From positions 1 to 64,000 of the forward strand of contig JAZRVO010000030.1 of assembly GCA_045599185.1 (NCBI GenBank): 64,000 nt of DNA. The letters are read 5' to 3'. The position numbers and the translations under genes are program-made. Source of the stretch: UBA1240 sp045599185. GTDB lineage: Bacteria; Spirochaetota; Spirochaetia; Treponematales; Treponemataceae. This document shows, piece by piece, positions 16,280 to 24,415 of the stretch; position 1 is the stretch's first letter; each line of letters starts with the position of its first letter. The notes beneath the pieces are model-generated. The model was not told the origin of the DNA. It saw only the letters and a program-made list of their open reading frames with translations, and did not search any database.

Positions 16280-18100
16280 ATGAAAAGATTTATAGTTTTA
16301 AGATTCATTATTTCGGCTTTAACGGTTGTTTTTCTTTCGGCGGTTATACTCGTCTTCATGTCTTCTTCCAGAAAACTTTTCATTGCGCAGGCAAGATATT
16401 CCATAAAATCCATCGTTCAGGAAAAAGTCAGCACGGTTGAAGCTGAAATAAATTACGCAGAAGGAAGCATTCAGATGCTTTCGGATTTTGTTTCTTCGCA
16501 GATGACCGAACGGGAACTGAAAAACCCAAACGAAGTTTTTGCCCGGTACACAAAACGGCTGCCTTTTGACCTTGTTGAATACATTCGCTGGGACGGCCTT
16601 AACATGATGAACAGCACTGCCGGCGAAAAACCCTTTGACGCAAGCCAGCGGCCTTATTACACGGAAGGCATTAAGGGAAACAGCGGAATATGGCCAAACT
16701 TTACGCCCAAAGTTGCAAAGGAAGTGCTGCTGAATTTTTATACGCCGCTTTACTACAACGGCGAAATTTCCGGCGTAATTACCGGGGCAATAGGCGAAAC
16801 CAGTTCCTTAAAGCCAAAGCTTATTTCTTCCTTTTTCGGCCGTCAGGTTCAGTCCTTTGTCTGCGACGAAAACTACATCGTAATTTCTTCTGCATGCGAA
16901 GGCATTAAGCCCGGTCTGGACGTTAAAAAATGGGATTCGGTTAAGATTCTTTCGGATTTTATGGAGCATTCCAGAAACAGCGACGAAGAACCTTTTACGT
17001 ACAAAATTGACGGAAAGTTAGGTCTTTGCTGTACTTCTGCAATTAAAAGCAACGGCTGGCACGTGGTTGTCATTGTTTATCCTTCCGTGCTTAAAGCCGC
17101 CGAAAAAGAAGTTTCCGGCAATCTTTTTACCATTTCCGTTGTAATTATGATTATTCTTTTTCTGTACCTTATGGCAAGCCTTGGCATTCAGGCAAAGGCA
17201 AACCGGATTGTGCAGGAAGGGCTTAAAGACGCGGCAACACGCGACAAGCTTACGGGGCTTTTAAACCGCCATGCCTACGAAGACAATTTAAGGCTGCTTG
17301 AAAGCGGCAAGATAAGTGAAAATTTATGCTACGTGGCTTTTGACGTAAATGGCCTTAAAAATGTAAACGACAGTTTGGGTCACGCAGCCGGTGACGAACT
17401 TATAAAAGCCGCCGCCGGCTGCATTAACCGCTGCTTTGGGCAATACGGCAACGTTTACAGAACAGGCGGCGATGAGTTTATTGCAATCATTAATATTGGC
17501 GAAGAAGAACTTTTGCATGTTAAAAACCGTTTTGCCAGAGAAACCGGCGCATGGAAAGGCCAGTATACGGAAAGCCTTGTAATTCCGGCCGGTTATGTTA
17601 TGCGGAAGGAAATGCCGGATGCTTCGCTTTTTGAAATGACCAAGGCGGCAGACCAGCGTATGTACAGGGAAAAGACACTTATTTACATTTCCAGCGGCGT
17701 AGACCGGCGCGCCAAAAATGAAGCCTACGAAATTTTGTGCATGTCTTACACAAAAATTCTTAAAATAAACCTTACAAGCGACGAATTCAGCATTATTCAG
17801 ATGGATCTTTCCGAAAAGGAAGATTCAAAAGGCTACCGCGAACGGATTTCTGAATGGCTTTACAATTTCAGCGTTTCCGGGCAGGTTCACGGTGACGATG
17901 TTGAAGCTTTCCAGACCAAAACTTCCGCTGACTACATGCGCAGTTTTTTCCTTTCCGGCAAAAACGAACTGAACGTTTATTACAGGCGGCTTATCGGCGA
18001 AGATTTTCACAAGGTTTTAATGCAGATAAAGCCTGCAAAAGATTTTTCGCCAGACAACATGAGCCTGTTTTTGTACGTGAAAGACATCGACAGAACGTAA
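16280..18100 (+). CDS. Membrane diguanylate cyclase with Cache-like sensor
   Basis: The 606-residue protein has a signal-anchor helix (residues 7-28), an extracytoplasmic double-Cache-like sensor to about 275 (SQRPYYTEGIKGNSGIW is typical), a second helix, and a GGDEF domain with DKLTGLLNR and intact RTGGDEF near 394. It would make c-di-GMP in response to an outside ligand. No RxxD inhibitory site precedes the active site. A further 130-residue C-terminal domain of unclear type follows. The ATG at 16280 is preferred over a TTG at 16274 because GGTGAAG lies 9 nt upstream. Confidence 0.9.
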   Translation: MKRFIVLRFIISALTVVFLSAVILVFMSSSRKLFIAQARYSIKSIVQEKVSTVEAEINYAEGSIQMLSDFVSSQMTERELKNPNEVFARYTKRLPFDLVEYIRWDGLNMMNSTAGEKPFDASQRPYYTEGIKGNSGIWPNFTPKVAKEVLLNFYTPLYYNGEISGVITGAIGETSSLKPKLISSFFGRQVQSFVCDENYIVISSACEGIKPGLDVKKWDSVKILSDFMEHSRNSDEEPFTYKIDGKLGLCCTSAIKSNGWHVVVIVYPSVLKAAEKEVSGNLFTISVVIMIILFLYLMASLGIQAKANRIVQEGLKDAATRDKLTGLLNRHAYEDNLRLLESGKISENLCYVAFDVNGLKNVNDSLGHAAGDELIKAAAGCINRCFGQYGNVYRTGGDEFIAIINIGEEELLHVKNRFARETGAWKGQYTESLVIPAGYVMRKEMPDASLFEMTKAADQRMYREKTLIYISSGVDRRAKNEAYEILCMSYTKILKINLTSDEFSIIQMDLSEKEDSKGYRERISEWLYNFSVSGQVHGDDVEAFQTKTSADYMRSFFLSGKNELNVYYRRLIGEDFHKVLMQIKPAKDFSPDNMSLFLYVKDIDRT

Positions 18101-18206
18101 ATTTCCCCGGTTGGGTTCAGAACGTTTTGAATGGCTGAAAAAATGGAAGGCTGAAAAAATGGAAGCAGGCTGGGGCTGTTTCCATTTATTTTTAATGATA
18201 AAATCA

Positions 18207-18232
18207 GATTCCGAAACCAGTTTGGAATGACA
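18207..18232. repeat. REP-like palindrome
   Basis: GATTCCGAAACCAGTTTGGA followed by ATGAC is the same type of short inverted repeat as that inside the R-M gene at 12778. It lies 26 bp before the Dabb-type gene. Confidence 0.65.
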
Positions 18233-18257
18233 ACCCATAGTTTTAAAGGAGCAGACC

Positions 18258-18542
18258 ATGAAGCACCATATAATTGTAAAATTCAACGAAAACGCGCCGG
18301 AACTTGAAAAAATGCTGCCGCGCATAGACCAGATTTTTTCGGGCGTTATGCAAGTGCCGGGCGTAAGCGGCTATAGGCTTGTTAAAAACTGCGTTGCACG
18401 TTCAAACCGCTACCACCTTATGATAATTGTTGAAATGGAAGAAAGTGCGCTGGCCGCCTATGACGAATGCGAAGCCCACCACACGTGGAAAGACGAGTTT
18501 TCTTCGCTGATTGAAAAAAAGGCAATTTTTGACTGCGAATGA
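18258..18542 (+). CDS. Dabb-type small alpha/beta-barrel protein
   Basis: A 94-residue protein with the layout of stress-responsive A/B barrel (Dabb) proteins: strand MKHHIIVKF, a middle V-x-G-x-R segment (GVSGYRLVKN), YHLMIIVEMEE, and a YDECEAHHTWKDEF helix near the end. Such proteins dimerise; function here is unknown. AAAGGAG lies 7-8 nt before the ATG. Confidence 0.75.
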   Translation: MKHHIIVKFNENAPELEKMLPRIDQIFSGVMQVPGVSGYRLVKNCVARSNRYHLMIIVEMEESALAAYDECEAHHTWKDEFSSLIEKKAIFDCE

Positions 18543-18671
18543 CGATACCGCGGCACAGAGCGTTGGGGTGTTAAAACCGGCGGCACGAATAAACGCGCCT
18601 GACTTTGGGCAAATTTAAGGTACCTCATTAACAATCGTACATAAAATTCCGATAGGTAAAAGAGGTTTTTT

Positions 18672-19916
18672 ATGTCACAAGCTGATTTGCTGCCAAAAAT
18701 TGATACGAATTCTTTAAGCGCCATAAACCAGAAAGAAACCAGCGGTTTTTATGCAATTAGTGCCGCCCGTGTTTTTCTGGTTCTGGCTGTTCTGCTTTTA
18801 AACATTTTCACTTACCAGTCAACAAAAGAACTTTACATCATAAGCGCTTCCAGTGCAGTTCTTCTGCTGGTTGCTGTTTTTACAATGGTCAGCGTAAAGC
18901 AGAAAGGCATAAGCGACTGGCATTTTTACGCGGGTCTTGCCTGCGATTTAGCCATTCTGGCGGCGCTGCCGTTTTTCTGGTATTACGCGGCTGGCTGGAA
19001 ATCTTTGCCGGCGGCGTATTTAACCAAAACAATGTTCAATTTTGTCTGGCTTTTAGACATTTTTCTGTACATTATTCCACTTAAACCGGCACTGCCTGCA
19101 ATTGTGGGGCTTTTTGCCGCTGCCGTGCACGCCGGGCTGTTTCTGTTCACCTACACCGATTCCCGTACCCAGTTTTCTATGTCGCTTTTAGGCTTAACTT
19201 CCAGCAACACGGTTGTTGTAAGTTTTCAGGCAGTGGCAATTTTGTGCGCAGTTTTTACGGCCTGCATCAGTTCCTACGTTGCCTACATTGCAAGGGCAAG
19301 CCTTTTAAACCAGCAGCAGGCAGAAGAAGTAAAGCAAAGCGAAAACTGGGGCAAAAACGGCGAAATAAATGCCCAGGGCACAACCAGAAAGGGTGCTGTT
19401 CTTTACGCCAGCATCCGTTCCTACAGCGAATTGTGCAAAAACTTAAACGCAAACCAGATATTCAACCTTCTTTCGGTTTTTCATCAGGTAATGAACGGAG
19501 CACTTAGCGATTTTAACGGCATTGTTCTGCCTCCAAGCGGCGATTTTTTAAGCTGTTTTTTTGAAGATTCTGCAAATGCGGTGGGTGCCGCCCTTTCAAT
19601 TGGTGAACATTCTGCTGAATTAAACCTTCGCCTTGCCGGTCACCACGTACCAAACGTTAAAATTGACGTTGGCGTTCACTATGGCGAAGTTGACATGGGC
19701 TTAATCATCTGCCAGCAGGGGCAGTCAATGGCGTTTGCCGGCGAATGCCCAAGCATTGCAGAACGCGTAGCTTCGGCCTGCAAAACCACGGAACAGAACC
19801 TGCTTTTTACGGGCAGCGTAAAAAACACGCTGGACGAAAGCTTTGCCTGCAAGCCTGTGGGGTACTGCAAGCTTAAGGGGCAGGACGACCGGCTGGAACT
19901 GTACACTGCCAGCTGA
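18672..19916 (+). CDS. Membrane protein with degenerate class III cyclase domain
   Basis: The N-terminal half (residues 20-215) has about six hydrophobic helices. The C-terminal half (from about 238) aligns with the adenylate/guanylate cyclase catalytic fold: VLYASIRSYSEL, PPSGDFLSCFFED, IDVGVHYGEVDMGLI, and a final CKLKGQDDRLELYTA. The first metal-binding Asp (normally A-D-I-R) is Ser here (ASIRSYS), while the second (GDF) remains. It is probably catalytically weak or a sensor. An AGAGG ribosome site precedes the ATG. Confidence 0.8.
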   Translation: MSQADLLPKIDTNSLSAINQKETSGFYAISAARVFLVLAVLLLNIFTYQSTKELYIISASSAVLLLVAVFTMVSVKQKGISDWHFYAGLACDLAILAALPFFWYYAAGWKSLPAAYLTKTMFNFVWLLDIFLYIIPLKPALPAIVGLFAAAVHAGLFLFTYTDSRTQFSMSLLGLTSSNTVVVSFQAVAILCAVFTACISSYVAYIARASLLNQQQAEEVKQSENWGKNGEINAQGTTRKGAVLYASIRSYSELCKNLNANQIFNLLSVFHQVMNGALSDFNGIVLPPSGDFLSCFFEDSANAVGAALSIGEHSAELNLRLAGHHVPNVKIDVGVHYGEVDMGLIICQQGQSMAFAGECPSIAERVASACKTTEQNLLFTGSVKNTLDESFACKPVGYCKLKGQDDRLELYTAS

Positions 19917-19988
19917 AAGCGGCAGGGCAAAATATTTGCCACGTCTTTATAATTTGTTGCATTTTATATATATTTATAGAAGATTTTA

Positions 19989-20034
19989 TAAAAGGCCGAA
20001 TGTCGAGTTTAATAAATGTCTTTAGGCCTTTTGT
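19989..20034 (+). terminator. Terminator after the cyclase-like gene, within a dispersed repeat end
   Basis: AAAAGGCC and GGCCTTTT pair; the loop contains CGAATGTCGAGTTTA, the end motif of the dispersed intergenic repeat. A second inverted pair around GCCGGAA/TTCCGGC at 20068-20107 with a T-run could back it up. Confidence 0.6.
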
Positions 20035-20154
20035 GTAAAAATTGAAATTTAACCTAGAAGAAGAAGGCCGGAAGAGGGCTGAAAGTGTTTTTTGCTTTTA
20101 CTTTCCGGCTGTTTTTTAGCGCAAAACTGAACCATTAAAAAAGGATAAATCGAC

Positions 20155-21081
20155 ATGTCGGGAATGAATAAACGTGCTGCAATAAAAAGGCTTAAAAATC
20201 TGGTTTTTACTTCAAAATCCGATTTAACTGCTTTTAGGGCCGCCATTGAAAAAGAATTCTACAGTCCCGAACTGCCGAATCAGGTTGAATGCCGCTCTCT
20301 TACAATTCACGGCATTTCCTGCGACATGCTTATTCCGCAGGTTTCTTCCACCCGCCGAATGATTCTGTACGTGCACGGCGGTTCGTTTATGGGCGGTTCT
20401 AAAAAGGCATGGCGCGGTTTCTGTTCTTCTTTGGCAAACGAATCTTCTTCGCGTGTTCTTGTACCCGAATTCCGCCTTGCGCCGGAATTCGCTTTTCCTG
20501 CCGCAATTGAAGACATTCTTGCAGCCTTTAAGCGCATGTGCGACCATCACGTAGACGTGTTCATTGCTGCCGACGGTTCAGGTGCTTCAATTGCACTTGC
20601 TGCGGCTTTAAGCATTCCCCAGCCTTTGCGGAAATATTTTAAAGGCGTGCTGCTTTTTTCTCCGTGGCTGGATCTTTCAAGTACGGCAGCGTTTTACAAA
20701 ACCAAAATAAAAGACCCTCTTTTTAACCAGAACGCGCTGCATTTTTGCGCCGCGTATTACACTTATTCCGGCAATCTTGAAAATCCTTTGGTTTCTCCAC
20801 TTAAAGCCGACAGTTCGCGTTTTAAGGGTTTTCCGCCGGTTTACATTCAGACAGGTTCGGAAGAACTGATGCTGCCAAGTATGCAGGAACTTGATAAAAA
20901 ACTGAAGGAATGCGGCGTTGACTGCAGGCTTGAAGTTTACGACGGGCTTTTTCACTTTTTTCAGTTCATACACGAACAGGTACCGCAGGCTCATCTTGCA
21001 GTTGAAGCTGCCGGTAAGTTCATTAAGAATATTGAAGACACTACAGACACCCAGCTTGAAGAGGACGATTTATGGAATTAG
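20155..21081 (+). CDS. Alpha/beta hydrolase of the hormone-sensitive-lipase type
   Basis: This 308-residue enzyme has the HSL-family oxyanion motif HGGSF (about residue 72) and a nucleophile elbow DGSGAS (about 139-144), where Gly-x-Ser-x-Gly is met as G-S-G. PWLDLSS, the late Asp in SEELMLP and the His in GLFHFFQ complete a plausible triad. It would cleave small esters; the substrate is unknown. AAAAGGA lies upstream. Its end overlaps the U32 gene by 10 bp, so the two are co-translated. Confidence 0.85.
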   Translation: MSGMNKRAAIKRLKNLVFTSKSDLTAFRAAIEKEFYSPELPNQVECRSLTIHGISCDMLIPQVSSTRRMILYVHGGSFMGGSKKAWRGFCSSLANESSSRVLVPEFRLAPEFAFPAAIEDILAAFKRMCDHHVDVFIAADGSGASIALAAALSIPQPLRKYFKGVLLFSPWLDLSSTAAFYKTKIKDPLFNQNALHFCAAYYTYSGNLENPLVSPLKADSSRFKGFPPVYIQTGSEELMLPSMQELDKKLKECGVDCRLEVYDGLFHFFQFIHEQVPQAHLAVEAAGKFIKNIEDTTDTQLEEDDLWN

Positions 21082-22451
21082 TTGCACCTGCCGGAAACTT
21101 GGATAAATTGCGCTACGCCTACGCTTATGGTGCAGATACCGCATATATTGGCTTAAAGAAATTTTCCCTGCGCGTAAAGGCTGACAATTTTTACGAAGAC
21201 GAATATAAAAGCATTATTGAACTTAAAAAGGCCAATCCCGGCAAAAGGCTTTTCTGCGCCTTAAACATTGCCTTTCACAACAAGGACATTGAAAATTTTT
21301 TAAGCGACCTTGATTATTTCAGAAAATACCCGATTGATGCTTTCATCATTCAGGATGTGGGCATGATTAACATTTTAAAGCAGAATTTTCCGCAGGCACA
21401 CATTCACATAAGCACGCAGGCAAACTGCATCAACAAGCACGCCGTAAAATTTTACAGGGACTTGGGCATTCACCGGGTTGTTTTGGGGCGCGAAGCCGGG
21501 CTTGCAGAAATTCGCGAAATTAAGGATTTTGTACCGGACATGGAAATTGAAGTGTTCGGTCACGGGGCAATGTGCATTGCCTATGCCGGCCGATGCCTTT
21601 TAAGCGCCTATCTTACCGGGCGCAGTGCAAACGCCGGTTACTGTTCCCACACCTGCCGCTGGGATTACAAGCTTCTGGAAGAAAAACAGCGCCCAGGCGA
21701 ATATTTTCCGGTTTGGGAAGGTGACGATTATACGGCAATTTTATCCAGCAAGGATTTGTGCATGATTGATCATCTGGAAGAAATGCAGAAAGCCGGTGTT
21801 GATGCGCTTAAAATTGAAGGCCGAATGAAAAGCCTTTACTATGTTTCAATGGTAACCCGCGCCTACCGCAAGCAGATTGATGCTTTGCAGGGAAAAATTA
21901 CAAAAGAAGAAGCTGCGCCTTTTGTTGAAGAACTTTACAAGGTTGCCCACCGTGAATTTGCAACGGGTTTTTATTTTGACAGGGAAGATGCCGACAAAAC
22001 AACCGCCGGAGAAAGCAGCAGCGAATACGATTTGGTTGGTACTGTTGGTGCAGAAATTGATGCTGATGCCCTGTTTGCAAAAATTGAACAGAACCAGAGA
22101 GACGATAAGGCCGCTTTGGACGCAATGCACCCGAACGAACTGAAAGCTGTTCTTGCCGCGCGGCAGGCACACTGCGATGAATACATTTGGCCGGAAAAAC
22201 AGCCGGGTTACCGCGTGTTTGCCTTTAACCCAATGAACAAGCTGGATTTGGGTACGGAACTGGAATTTGTTGGACCGGAACTGCTGGGCATAAAGGACAG
22301 TGACTATAAGTTTATAGACATTGAAACCGGCAAAGTGCGCACATGGGTAAGCCACGGACACAGCTGCTATATTTATACCAAATGCCCGGTTAAACAGGAT
22401 TTTATAGTTCGCATTAAAAATACGGAAAGCAAAAAAACAGAAAGAAACTGA
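21072..22451 (+). CDS. Peptidase U32 family protein, TrhP/YegQ-like
   Basis: A 459-residue protein starting MELVAPAGNLDKLRYAYAYG, the standard U32 N-terminus. The signature EVFGHGAMCIAYAGRCLLS, the C-x(n)-C pattern in GYCSHTCRW, and KIEGRMKSLYYV agree with TrhP/YegQ. Members of this subgroup support 5-hydroxyuridine formation in tRNA with prephenate and are likely iron-sulphur proteins rather than peptidases. It overlaps the preceding hydrolase gene and is followed by a terminator. Confidence 0.88.
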   Translation: MELVAPAGNLDKLRYAYAYGADTAYIGLKKFSLRVKADNFYEDEYKSIIELKKANPGKRLFCALNIAFHNKDIENFLSDLDYFRKYPIDAFIIQDVGMINILKQNFPQAHIHISTQANCINKHAVKFYRDLGIHRVVLGREAGLAEIREIKDFVPDMEIEVFGHGAMCIAYAGRCLLSAYLTGRSANAGYCSHTCRWDYKLLEEKQRPGEYFPVWEGDDYTAILSSKDLCMIDHLEEMQKAGVDALKIEGRMKSLYYVSMVTRAYRKQIDALQGKITKEEAAPFVEELYKVAHREFATGFYFDREDADKTTAGESSSEYDLVGTVGAEIDADALFAKIEQNQRDDKAALDAMHPNELKAVLAARQAHCDEYIWPEKQPGYRVFAFNPMNKLDLGTELEFVGPELLGIKDSDYKFIDIETGKVRTWVSHGHSCYIYTKCPVKQDFIVRIKNTESKKTERN

Positions 22452-22530
22452 ATGAATGAAAAAAAGCTTTTTAACGCGTGTTGGCTTTTAGCCGGTTTTG
22501 AAAAGTTCTGGAAAATTGTGATTTTATAAA

Positions 22531-22569
22531 AACAGCCTGCATTGAACATAAAATGCAGGCTGTTTTGTT
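22531..22569. terminator. Bidirectional terminator between the U32 and relA-like genes
   Basis: ACAGCCTGCAT and ATGCAGGCTGT pair around a 9-10 nt loop with A-run before and T-run after, serving both converging genes. Confidence 0.8.
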
Positions 22570-22609
22570 TTTGCTGCTTGTCCGGCAGCGGTTAAAGCGT
22601 TCCGGGCTG

Positions 22610-24415
22610 TTATTTTTTCTTTTTGTCTAAAATTTCCCATTCCAGCTGAAGCATACGTTTTTCTATCTGCTGAATTTTCCACAAGTTCCGGCACGATTCT
22701 TTGTGAACGATAATGCCCCGGCCGCGGGAAACATAGCCTATAACTTCGTCACCGGGCTGCGGATTACAGCAGCCTGCAAAACTGAACATAAAATTGGAAG
22801 TATCGCCAATGCGTATGCGCGCCGCAGTTCTGTTGTCGTGGGCTGGCTGCTGACCATTTGGCTGGTTTGCAGCATTTGCGCCGGCCGGGATTGTTTCGCC
22901 GGTTTTTGCCGCGTGGTTTTTTACACCAGCCGGGCTTGCAGTCTGTCCGGTTTCACCGTGGGTTGCAGACGGCTGGGTATTGGCTGCCATTTCGTGGGTT
23001 TTCTGCTGGTGGGTCTGGGCAAAAACCGTGTCGTTTGCGGTTAACCACGCCAAAATGCGCGCCTTGGCTTTTGGCGTTTTTACAATATTCAGCTGATTTA
23101 CCGTTGGGTGGGCACTTGGGCTGGTTAAAATTTCAATTGTCTGGGTGTGCTGCAGCGGTGAGGAAAGCGGAATGATTATACCATTTGCCTTTGCGCCGGT
23201 AATTTTTTCACCAATTTCGCTGTGAATTGCATAGGCAAAATCAATTGCGCATGAACCTGCCGGAAGTTCAATAACTTCGCCGCGCGGCGTAAAAACAAAT
23301 ACCGACTGGCCTAAAAATTCTTCTTTTATGGCTGCAAAAAAGTCGGCATAATCAACAGAACCGCCGCCGTTTTTCAGGCTTGTGCCCAAATCCTTCATTT
23401 TGTTAACAAGGTTCAGGCTTTGCGCGTCTACCGTGTCCTGATTTGTTCCTTTTTTGTACAGCCAGTGGCTTGCAACGCCGTGTTCTGCCATTTCGTGCAT
23501 GGCAAAAGTGCGTATTTGAATTTCCAGCGGTTTTTCGTCGCACAAAACCGTGGTATGCAGGCTTTGATAGCCGTTTTCTTTGGGCTTGGCAATGTAATCT
23601 TTAAAGCGGCCGTCAATTGGCTGCCACAAGGTGTGCACAAGCCCGATAATCGTATAGCATTCAAAAATGTTGCGGCACAAAATGCGTATTGCCAGAAGGT
23701 CGTAAAGTTCGTCTGCGCCTTTGTTGCGCTTGCGCATTTTCTGGTAAATTGAATAAAAGTGCTTTGCCCGGCCTTTAACTTCAACCTTAATGTTGCGTTT
23801 CTGGGCTTCGGCGGTAATCTGTTCAATTGCCCGGTCAATGTAATCGGCGCGGGCATCTTTTTTCTGGGCAACAATCTGCTTTATCTGGGCAAAAACTTCC
23901 GGGTTGCTGAATTTCAGGCTTAAGTCTTCAAGCTCGTCTTTCATTGAAGACATGCCAAGGCGGTTGGCAATTGGTGCCCATATTCCTATTGCTTCGGCGG
24001 CGGTTTTGCGCTGTTTTTCTTCGTCCACGCCTTTAAGGTTTCTCATGCGGTCAAGTTTGTCGGCAAGCTTAATCACAATTACTCTTATGTCGTCAATCAA
24101 GGCAAAAATCATTTTGCGCACGCTAAGCGCCTGCTGCCGGTTTTTTGCCTGCGTGGTTAACTGCGACACTTTTTTTGTACCGTCGTACAAACTGAGGACT
24201 TCTTCGCCCAGCCGTTCTTCTATAGCAACGCGTTCTGGATAAGTTAAATTGGCTTCGTGCAACAGCCCTGCGGCAACAGTGTTATTGTCAATATTCAGGT
24301 CTAAAAGAATTTGTGCAACGCGTTTTGCGTGGTCGCTGCTAATTGTCTGCTGGTTTTCGCTAGAGAAAGTTTTTGAAAGGTTCAAAACTTCTTCGATAAT
24401 ATTAACTTCTTCCAA
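22610..24415 (-). CDS. RelA/SpoT homologue, synthetase active site present, hydrolase site lost
   Basis: The 601-residue protein has the RSH layout: HD-type domain (1-190), synthetase (200-320, with RFKDYIAKPKENGYQSLHTT intact), TGS (about 365-430), a 90-residue Ala/Gln/Thr-rich linker, and a C-terminal CCNPQPGD zinc-finger-like module. In the hydrolase domain the usual L-L-H-D is LLHEANL and the following ED pair is missing; ADRLHN reads ADKLDR. There is no ACT domain, which makes it shorter than the usual 700+ residues. It likely only makes (p)ppGpp. The TTG start has AAAGG 8 nt upstream and overlaps the prmC fusion by 14 bp. Confidence 0.9.
   Translation of the reverse strand: MEEVNIIEEVLNLSKTFSSENQQTISSDHAKRVAQILLDLNIDNNTVAAGLLHEANLTYPERVAIEERLGEEVLSLYDGTKKVSQLTTQAKNRQQALSVRKMIFALIDDIRVIVIKLADKLDRMRNLKGVDEEKQRKTAAEAIGIWAPIANRLGMSSMKDELEDLSLKFSNPEVFAQIKQIVAQKKDARADYIDRAIEQITAEAQKRNIKVEVKGRAKHFYSIYQKMRKRNKGADELYDLLAIRILCRNIFECYTIIGLVHTLWQPIDGRFKDYIAKPKENGYQSLHTTVLCDEKPLEIQIRTFAMHEMAEHGVASHWLYKKGTNQDTVDAQSLNLVNKMKDLGTSLKNGGGSVDYADFFAAIKEEFLGQSVFVFTPRGEVIELPAGSCAIDFAYAIHSEIGEKITGAKANGIIIPLSSPLQHTQTIEILTSPSAHPTVNQLNIVKTPKAKARILAWLTANDTVFAQTHQQKTHEMAANTQPSATHGETGQTASPAGVKNHAAKTGETIPAGANAANQPNGQQPAHDNRTAARIRIGDTSNFMFSFAGCCNPQPGDEVIGYVSRGRGIIVHKESCRNLWKIQQIEKRMLQLEWEILDKKKK

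Noticed and set aside
21846..22361. 171-codon minus-strand frame
   Set aside because: Antisense to the conserved U32 gene; no start signal or family match.
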